Source: Typha latifolia (taxonomy: Eukaryota; Streptophyta; Magnoliopsida; Poales; Typhaceae). From it: a DNA stretch of 64,000 nucleotides. Below, one piece after another: positions 56,665 through 64,000 of the stretch; positions within the stretch are counted from its first letter, which is position 1; the number at the start of each line of letters is the position of its first letter. The position numbers and the translations under genes are program-made. The notes beneath the pieces are model-generated. The model ran no database searches. It saw only the letters and a program-made list of their open reading frames with translations, and was not told where the DNA came from. The stretch is from positions 4,221,001 through 4,285,000 of the forward strand of contig CM034110.1 in NCBI GenBank assembly GCA_019914945.1, in the 5' to 3' direction.

Positions 56665-59390
56665 CACCTTAGCGAAGAACTCAAAACTTCAACAAATCAC
56701 TCTCCACCATCCCAAAGTGACTTAATCATTCAAAAGGTGCTCCACCTGCAAATTTGCGTGCTAAGATGCCAAACCAAACTTGGTCAATAGTGAGTGACAT
56801 TGACCACCTGCATATCTCGTAGTGGATCTACGTTTATCCAAATCACTTGCATAATCTGAATCCACATATCTAGTAAGATGTAGACCAAGTCTATCATCTT
56901 TTACAAATTTTAGTCCAACACCCACAACACCATGAATATATCTTAGAATTCATTTCACAGCCTGTCAATGCCCTTTTCCTAGAGCATGCATATATCTACT
57001 AACAATGCTAATAGCTTGTGAAATATCTAGCCTAGTGCACACCATAGCATACATTAAGCTTCCAACTACACTTGCATATGGTACCTTGGACATAGACTCT
57101 CTCTTGGCATCTGAAGTGGGTGACATAGCTGCACTGAGTTTAAAATGAGGTGACAACGGTGTACTCACTGATTTTGTTTTGCTATCAACTCCAAACCGCT
57201 GCAATACCTTCTTCAAATACTGCTCCTAAGTTAAGCATACTGTCCCCAATTTCCTGTCTCTCCTAATCTCCATGCCAAATATTTTCCCTGCTTCTCCTAG
57301 ATCCTTCATCTCAAACTCCTTATTCAATTGGAGCTTCAATTTATCAATCTCCACCTTGCTCTTAGATGCTATCAACATATCATCAACATATAAGATTAAA
57401 TAGATAAAGGAACTCTCTTGAAGCTTCCTAAAGTACACGCAATGATCATAGTGGCTTCGCTTGTACTTGTGCCTCCATATAAACTGGTCAAACCGTTTAT
57501 ACCACTGCCTAGGAGATTACTTCAGGCCATACAAGGATTTCTTTAATTTGCAAACTAAGTTTTCTTTTCCACTAATTTTGAACCCTTCCGGCTATGTCAT
57601 ATAGATGTCCTCCTCCAAATCACCGTGCAAGAAGACGATCTTCACATCCATCTGGGCTAGCTCAAGATCAAACTAAGCTACCAAGGCTAGCAAAATTCGA
57701 ATAGAGGAGTGTTTCATCACCGGAGAAAACACTTCACTATAGTCAATCCCCTCCTTTTGAGCATACCCTTTTGCCACCAATCTAACCTTGAATCTAACCC
57801 CACCTTTTGATTGAGGATCATCTTTTTTGGCATATATCCACTTGCACCCAATAGCCTTCTTCCCCTTAGGGAGCTCCACCAAATCCCAAGTTTTATTTTT
57901 CTCAAGGGCCTTCATTTCATCATTCATCGCCCCTATCAATTTGCTTTTTCAGTGTTCTTCATTACTTCTTTGAAGGAAGCGGGAAAGTCTTCATCAATCA
58001 CCGGAAGAGCATAGGCCAACATATCAAAATAGTGTGCCGGTCTTCTGATTTCTATCATTGGCCTTCTAACTGCTATGGAGTATTGATCATCAGTTTCTGG
58101 CTCCACATTGTCATCCTCTTGCAAATTTGAATCTTCCTCTTCATTTGCCCCTTCTGAAGGTGTATCTTGTGGTGGACTTGAATCTGCCTCAAACTCCACT
58201 TGTCGTAGAACATCTTCAGCACTGTCATCAACCGAGCTATCTGATGCTTGACTTTGCTTCAGCATGGATGATTCATCAAATGTGATATCCCTGTTGATGA
58301 TCAATTTCCTCAATTCTGGCCTCTAAACCCGAAATCCCTTCACACCGGTGCTAAAGCCCAAGAAGATGCCCTTCTTGGCTCTACGATCCAACTTGCTTTC
58401 CCAGACATGATAGTATGCAGGACAACCAAAGATATGTAAGGAATCATAATCTACAACGGGTTTGCCAAACCATACCTCTAATGGGCTCTTCCCATTGTTT
58501 CCAAATGAAGGTAACCGGTTGATGAGATGACATGCATAGTTGACTGCCTCAGCCCAAAACTCTTTGCCCAATTCAACATTGGACAACATACACTGAACCT
58601 TCTCCAATAAGGTCCGGTTTAGATGTTCTGCCACGCTATTTTGCTGAGTTGTCTCTCTAACGGTGAAATGTCTTTCAATCCCTTCTTCTTTGCATAACCT
58701 CATGAATGAATCATCTAACGGTGAAATGCCTCTCCAACGTTATCTGATCTGAGCTTCTTGATCTTCTTGTCAGTCTGATTCTCAATCATCTTTTTCCAAT
58801 TTTGAAAAATTTCAAGCACTTGGTTCTTATGGTGCATGGTGTACACCTAAGACCTTCTAGAATAGTTATCTACAAAGGTGACGAACCAGTTCTTTTCTCC
58901 CAATGAGGCCTTCCGGGTAGGCCCCCAAACATCTGTGTGAATGTAATCCAAAATTCCCTTGGTTCGGTGTACTGCAGTGGCAAATTTAACTCTAGTTTGT
59001 TTGCCCAAAATACAGTGTTTGCAAAATTCCAGCTTAAGGCTCTTCACACCCCTTAGCAAACCATGACTTGATAGACTTTGCAAAGCTTTCTGTCCTGGGT
59101 GCCCCAACCTCACATGCCATAGTCTGGAAGAGTCAACCTCACTAACAGTGTTACTTGAGGCTGCCACTACTCTTCCCAAATCTGTAGAGCCTTATAAGAA
59201 GTACACATTGCTTCTTCTTATAACCTTCATCATCACCAACGCCCCCAAAGTTGTTGGTGCCATCAAACTTTTCAACTTCAAACTTTGCATTTGAGATAAG
59301 TTTACCCGATTTGGATGATTCCCCAATTTTGCCAAAATTTCTTCAATACCTCACTATTCCCAAATTCAATAGACTAGGTTTGAAACCAAT
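56665..59390 (-). pseudogene. Copia-B pol: gag stub, INT, RT, partial RNase H
   Basis: Beginning near 59380, a gag N-terminus (AKFEVEKFDGTNNFG) runs straight into the GAG-pre-integrase region (DEGYK, GRVVAASS), so about a kilobase encoding gag and protease is lost. 59179-58847 has the zinc-binding H-H-C-C module (LWHVRLGH...CKHCILGK) and the integrase core (IHTDVWGP). 58703-58323 continues it (NSVAEHLNRTLLEKV, FGCPAYYHV). 58313-57936 is the acidic linker. 57939-57673 begins RT (WDLVELPKGKKAIGCKWIY). 57438-57226 holds the YVDDMLIA catalytic box and EMKDLGEAGKIFGMEI. 57216-56965 leads to RNase H (YASVVGSLMYA), which fades after DSDYASDLDKRRSTT. Stops and shifts at each junction. The motifs are closest to Tork/Tnt1 elements. 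Confidence 0.88.
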
Positions 59391-59406
59391 GGCTCTGATA
59401 CCAATT
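59383..59406 (-). promoter_or_regulatory. Primer binding site of Copia-B (tRNA-iMet)
   Basis: Minus-strand TTGGTATCAGAGCCATTGG next to the 5' LTR start at 59407 is a perfect initiator-Met primer site. Confidence 0.92.
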
Positions 59407-59728
59407 TGTTGTTCAAATCTACCAAGTGGGTGAAGGAAGCAGAAGCAAGACCTTCATCCCCAAATAGCTCAAATGGGAATAGTGAAAAGAAACACAATGC
59501 AAGGCTTGGAAACCTCTAGAGAGAGAGAGAGACAAGATTTACGTGGTTCAGCGATGTGCCTACGTCCACGGGCGAAGCAATCTTCTTTACTATGCAAATC
59601 CTTCACTTATAAAGAGTTTAACAACTCTAATCACTCTTAATACAATGGTGGTTCAACCCTCATTAATGTTCTTCCAACCTACGTATCCTAAAAAACCCAC
59701 TTTAGTATTTATAGTCAGGTTTAGATTT
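59407..59728 (-). repeat. Copia-B 5' LTR, cut by the Gypsy-A insertion
   Basis: TGTTGTTCAAATC onward follows the 3' LTR for 322 bp, with a deletion relative to 55990-56095, up to the TATA region (TATTTATAGTCAGG). It then stops at GATTT just before TGTAATAACCC. The palindrome cluster of this copy lies beyond the insertion and outside the window. Confidence 0.85.
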
Positions 59729-61717
59729 TGTAATAACCCAAGCCCAAGTGAAAAAAATCTGCACTACATGGCACGACGACTCGTGCCATGCAGTGGTAGC
59801 GGAGATGGGCGCCACGTGCCCTAAGCGCCAGCCTGGCCAACTTGGCCAAGCCAGCTGGTGGGTGGGTCCCTATCGCCACTGCCGCAGCCCCCTCCCCACC
59901 GTTTCTCTCTCTTTCTCTCTCTCTCAGATTCATTCTCATCTTCCTCTCTTTTTTTCTCTCTCTCTCTAACACTCCTCTCTCTCTCTACCCGCTGCCCCCA
60001 TTACATCCACTAATGCCGGTGAGCTTCCCTCCTTCTCTCTCTCTCTCTCTCTCACTACCTCTCTTTCTCTCCTTGTCGGCTTTCTCTCAGACCGCCGGAG
60101 GATTGAGCCGTCGGCGAGAGGCTAGCCGTTGAGTGGCCACCAGCGGCCGCACCCCTCCCCCATGGCCCAACCTTCTTCTTCTTCTTTCTTCTCCTTCTCT
60201 TTCTTCTGCTTCTTCTCTTTCTTCTTCCTCTCCTCCTCCTTCTTCCCTTCTCTCCCTGGATGCACTCTGCAAGGGGTGCTAGGTTCGGCCTAGCGCCCTT
60301 GCAGCGCCAGGCGGTGGGCTCGGCCTAGCGCCGTGCTGTGCATGGTGCTGGGCTAAGCCCAGCACTATATACATTTATATATATATATATGCACAATTAG
60401 TTTAGCTTAGTTAATTTAATGTATTTAAGTTATACAAATTAAATATAATTGTATCATAATTAGTATATAATTCTAATTATATCATGTTTAGCAAAATACC
60501 TGCAATATAAATTATTATTTTAATCCTAAGTAGGTAATAGTAATTATTAGGGTTATTAGGGTTATGTACGTATATTCTTACATAATTAATTGCAGTAACT
60601 TAATTCTTATTTTCTTAATTATCAAAGAGAATAATAGACAGATAAAATATATTTTAAATACACAATTAAATAATATAATTATGATTAATAAATAACAAAA
60701 ACAAATATAGAAATGAAGAGTACATAATTACAATAAGAAACTATCCTTTTGTCGGGTTAATTTTAATTAATAGAAAGACTGACATATTTGTTATAAATAA
60801 TTTCAGATCCCGACCCCCCTGTTTCAAGACCCTGTGGACCTAGCTATTGAGGCTTGATCGTTATCGTAGCTGCATGAATGAGTGGTGGTTTGGTATTTGC
60901 AGTGGTATGAGTAGTCTTATCCCTTAGACGTCTTTCTCAAATTAGGTTATATTATATATTTATACATGCATGTTTTGGCCTTCAGCATGATTATATGATT
61001 TTATCTAGAAATGATTATAGTCGAGCATATTTTATCATGCATTCGATTATGCTGATTTGGGATATGAGTACATTGGTGATATATATAGAGATGATTAGAG
61101 ATGATTCTACTGTTATGATTGTTTACCGAGTTGATCTGTAGCATGAGTATGCATGTGTTGACGATATAGTTAGAGACTACATTGCATCATTTTCTCTTCA
61201 TTCCTATTCCACCTAAATTCATGTTATGCATTGACTTGTTATCGTACTAGATATATGCATTTGCTCTGTCATTTAGAAGGAAAGCATGAAATATGATTGA
61301 TAGGATAGTTGATAGAAAGCGTGAGGATACCCGAGTGGGCGCGAAGGAAAGCATGAAATATGCTAGATGAGTTATCTTATCCGATTTACTAGTGGACATC
61401 CTCCAAAGTGTATCTGTATCCTTGTCTTATATTTTAGCAGGTGACATTGTACTTGTATAATTATGTATATACTACTGTTCTGTATATATAGTTGTGAAAA
61501 GCTCTTGATGATGTGTTGTGGCCTGTGTAGGGCCCATGTAGGGTTATTTGTATGCTGTTGACAGTTAGACTTGAGTTATTCTTAATTTAGAGGTTGTGGA
61601 TAAAATTATGATGTTGCTACAGGTTTATTTGATTGTTAGTATCTAACCAAATAGTCAGGTGCTACGCACGTGCCGTGTGGGCTCGTGCAATGCACGTGTT
61701 TAGAGTTGGGTGTCACA
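59729..61717 (+). repeat. Gypsy-A 5' LTR attached to gag-pol
   Basis: TGTAATAACCC...GGGTGTCACA, 1989 bp. In order: GC-rich leader with inverted TGGCACGACG/CTCGTGCCA (59769-59793), CT-rich tract (59900-60070), CTT-rich tract (60174-60250), GTGCTAGGC palindrome cluster (60273-60366), AT-rich block and distal block ending in the CACGTGC region. Compared with the solo LTR at 10263 it lacks a block corresponding to about 11640-12460; the scar lies near 61340. This copy ties the solo LTRs of 8516-17930 to a Gypsy element. Confidence 0.88.
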
Positions 61718-61725
61718 TTTTAGAG

Positions 61726-61737
61726 TGGTATCATAGC
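61726..61737 (+). promoter_or_regulatory. Primer binding site of Gypsy-A
   Basis: TGGTATCATAGC, eight bases after the LTR, is the initiator-Met site with one change (G to T). TTTTAGAG before it is the usual spacer in plant chromovirus-type Gypsy elements. Confidence 0.85.
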
Positions 61738-61895
61738 TTAGGTTTGTTAAGTATCCGGCATATCATCAAGAGCTTTTGTACATTGTCACCTTGAGTCTAG
61801 GAAAATGTTGCAGTCTTAGGGTTACGCAAGAGATAAATTTTAGAATTTTACTTGATCACTAATCAGTCGATGAATTTGATTATTTCTACAGAAAG

Positions 61896-64000
61896 ATGCC
61901 ACCCCGTCGTAGAGGTTCACAGTCTAGGGTGACCTCCATAGCTGAGGCCCCTACTGAGCCCCAGAAGTTCCTCCATTTGTAGAGGAGCGTGATCCTATTT
62001 TGCGCCTCCTGGATAGTCAAGAAAGACTTATTGAGGAAATCCTTCGATGTGGAGGAGCTGGCATATCAGAAGAGAGCTCTGAGCCGCCTCCTACAGCGGG
62101 CATCACCTTAAATAAGTTTATGCAGTTAAACCCCCTGATTTACAGTGGAGGTGTTGATCCACTGGAGGCTAGTGGATGGTTATCGGACATAGAGAAAATG
62201 TTGGATACTTTAGGATGTAATGATCAGTAGAAAGTAGCCTTTGCTGCCTTTATGCTCCGAGGTGAGGCAGAACAATGGTGGAAAGCTACAGAAAGACTGA
62301 TAAAATTAAGGATAAGGGACGCTATCATCACTTGGGAATTATTTCTGAATGCCTTTGATCAAAAGCATTTTCCAACCAGGAGGAAAGAAAAGATGGAAGA
62401 AGAATTTCTGTATTTACGTTAGGGTCCTATGACGGTGGCAGAGTACGAGGTCAAATTTAATTCTTCAGCCTATTTTGTACCCCACCGAGTTCCAAATGAA
62501 GCAGCAAGAACTCAACGCTTCAAGCATGGGCTGAATTATGCTATACGTCAGAGCTTGGAGGCAGCAGGCCTCATCCCTTATGCTGATACAGTAGAGAGGG
62601 CTATGGCACTAGAGGGGGTGATTCAGGAGAAGAGGGCTATGGAAGCTCGGCGATCTGAGACACAGTCTGGGCGAGGCGGAAGTTCTAGGGTTCCTTCTGC
62701 AAGCCAAAGCCTACCGCATTCGCATTCACAGCGTCGCCTTCCCTACCATCCTTATCGGGGAAGTTCTAGCGCTGGTTCATCTGCTAACCGATTTGATTCA
62801 CGGGGATCTGGAGGACTTAGCCAAGCAGTGTCTCAAGTTAGTGTGTCTGGACCGCCTTCCATTGGTAGAGGGGGTGGATCTACTGGAGGTCAGACTACTT
62901 GGAGTAGTCATTGCTTTGGGTGTGGGAAGTTTGGTCACCATCTTTGAGATTGCCCTAACCCACGTTTGTGCTTTGAGTGTGGATGGCCTGGTCATATCCG
63001 TCATGACTGTCCGCGCGCTGCCACCGTCCTGATTTCCGCCGCTGCAGCATCTTCTAGAACTGCACCTCTTGGGGTTTCTGCTATGGCTGGCCGAGGTAGA
63101 GGAGTTGTTGGAACAGGTTCCTCTCAGCCTAGGCGAAAGTCTAGAGGTGGTTGGATCTTCGCTATGATGGAGCACGACGCTTTGGCATCCAATGATGTGG
63201 CCACAGGTACTCTGAATTTATTTTCTCATATAGCAAGAGTTTTATTTGATCCGGGTGCCACACATTCCTTTATTTCAAGTTCTTTTGCTTGCCATGCTGA
63301 TATGCTAATGGAACCTTTAGAGGATATTCTGTTGATTGCCACACCAGTAGGAGAGAGTTGTTATTGATTTGGCTTATAAATCTTGCACAGTTAGGTTTGG
63401 TGATAGAGAGTTCAAAGTAGATCTTTTGCCACTAGAGCTGACAGATTTTGATGTTATCTTGGGGATGGATTGGTTAGCTACATATCATGCCAACATAGAT
63501 TGCTATAGAAAGGAAATTGTGATGAATTTAGCTGATGGAGCAGAATATAGAATTAAGGGCAATAAATCCAGTAACCCTATGAAGATAATCTTTGCATTTC
63601 AAGCTTGTAGGTTACTAAAGAAAGGATGTACAGGTGTCTTAGCTAGTCTGTCAGGGGATACTGATAAACAGATTAAATTAGAAGATGTCCGAGTTGTTAG
63701 AGAGTTTCCTGATATTTTCTCATATGATCTCCCCGGATTACCCCCGGACAGGGAAGTAAACTTTTCAATTGATTTAGCTCCTGATACTTCACCTATTTCT
63801 AAAGCTCCCTATAGAATGGCACCAATAGAATTGAAGGAATTTAAGGTACAGTTGGAAGAACTATTACTGAAAGGCTTCATAAGATCTAGTGTCTCTCCTT
63901 GGGGAGCACCTGTTCTTTTTGTTAAGAAGAAGGATGGGACACTCAGGCTGTGTATAGACTATAGACAACTGAATCAAGTGACAATAAAAATAAATATCTA
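61896..64000 (+). pseudogene. Gypsy-A gag-protease-RT (5' part), runs off the window
   Basis: The start at 61896 (MPPRRRGSQSR) is followed by a frameshift near 61970. Gag proper: LNKFMQLNPLIYSGGVDPLEASGWL, FAAFMLRGEAEQWW, FDQKHFPTRRKEKMEEEFLYL and MTVAEYEVKFNS. Two CCHC knuckles follow at 62911-63012 (CFGCGKFGHHL*DCP and CFECGWPGHIRHDCP). Protease: VLFDPGATHSFISSSFA (DPGA in place of DTGA/DSGA), a one-base frameshift near 63355, then [16 protein letters not shown]. From 63358 the frame is open to the window end and enters [63 protein letters not shown]. In-frame stops at 62228, 62420 and 62946. The motifs fit the Tekay/Del-type chromoviruses; the chromodomain lies outside the window. Confidence 0.9.

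Larger units (their letters stand above)
55891..59728 (-). mobile_element. Copia-B (Tork/Tnt1-like), gag and protease deleted
   Basis: This is a minus-strand Ty1/Copia element. The 3' LTR is 55891-56658 and the 5' LTR starts at 59407. A perfect initiator-Met primer site abuts the 5' LTR and the purine tract AAGGTGGAGAAT abuts the 3' LTR. The 5' LTR is interrupted at 59729 by the Gypsy-A insertion, so the element's right end is outside the window. The interior keeps integrase and RT, but gag, zinc knuckle and protease are deleted and RNase H is cut short. It is therefore non-autonomous as well as mutated. Confidence 0.88.

Noticed and set aside
60087..60272. Glu/Arg-rich minus frame
   Set aside because: Reverse of the CTT-rich tract in the Gypsy-A LTR.

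Overview
This window is plant nuclear DNA that consists almost entirely of transposable elements. No intact host gene, tRNA, rRNA, CRISPR array or bacterial-type gene could be supported. The evidence for a large, repeat-rich angiosperm genome is: Copia and Gypsy LTR retrotransposons primed by initiator tRNA-Met (TGGTATCAGAGC primer sites), plant L1-type LINEs with CCHC-knuckle ORF1 and an RNase H tail, hAT and CACTA DNA transposons, and AT-rich spacers. The species cannot be told from sequence alone. Nearly every coding region is broken by stops, frameshifts or deletions. Several insertions are defined to the base by target-site duplications (TSDs) that I could read directly.

Layout. 1-7770: a decayed LINE ORF1 (minus) split by a young Sirevirus-like Copia element (1260-6802, TSD CATCA) that has LTRs and a broken gag but no pol. 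8516-17930: a pile of LTRs from one large Gypsy family (called Gypsy-A here) in both orientations, including two precise solo LTRs (10263-12766, TSD GATAC; 13212-15427, TSD TATCT/TATGT), with no internal domain left. 17931-19400: a diverged 540-bp tandem repeat. 19433-26639: a nearly complete but degenerate LINE (minus; ORF1, endonuclease, RT, zinc finger, RNase H) whose endonuclease is split by a solo Copia LTR (23453-24376, TSD AAGTG).

28186-37480: a degenerate full-length Gypsy element (Gypsy-B, minus) whose 3' LTR was hit by a second non-autonomous LTR element (28285-31867, TSD GATGG) that contains a 600-bp chimeric tandem unit. 37550-41100: remnants of plus-strand Gypsy elements with a hAT transposase fossil wedged between them, then a LINE ORF1 scrap. 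41660-49058: AT-rich, mostly unexplained DNA with one solo LTR (43789-44414). 49059-51563: a CACTA end and truncated LTRs. 52590-55700: a gag relic, then a nest of hAT MITE-like element inside a LINE tail inside another LINE. 55891-59728: a Copia element (Copia-B, Tork/Tnt1-like) that kept integrase and RT but lost gag and protease. 59729-64000: the 5' LTR, gag, protease and start of RT of a Gypsy-A element that leaves the window and interrupts the Copia-B 5' LTR.

The most striking signal is regulatory rather than coding. Clusters of the palindrome GCGTTCGAACGC, and variants of it, recur in the LTRs of unrelated Copia and Gypsy families. The Gypsy-A LTR carries its own different palindrome cluster (GTGCTAGGC...GCCTAGCAC). 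Palindrome clusters are known from maize Sirevirus LTRs. Their presence in several superfamilies within one 64-kb window, with copy number differing between the two LTRs of one young element, is the observation most worth following up.
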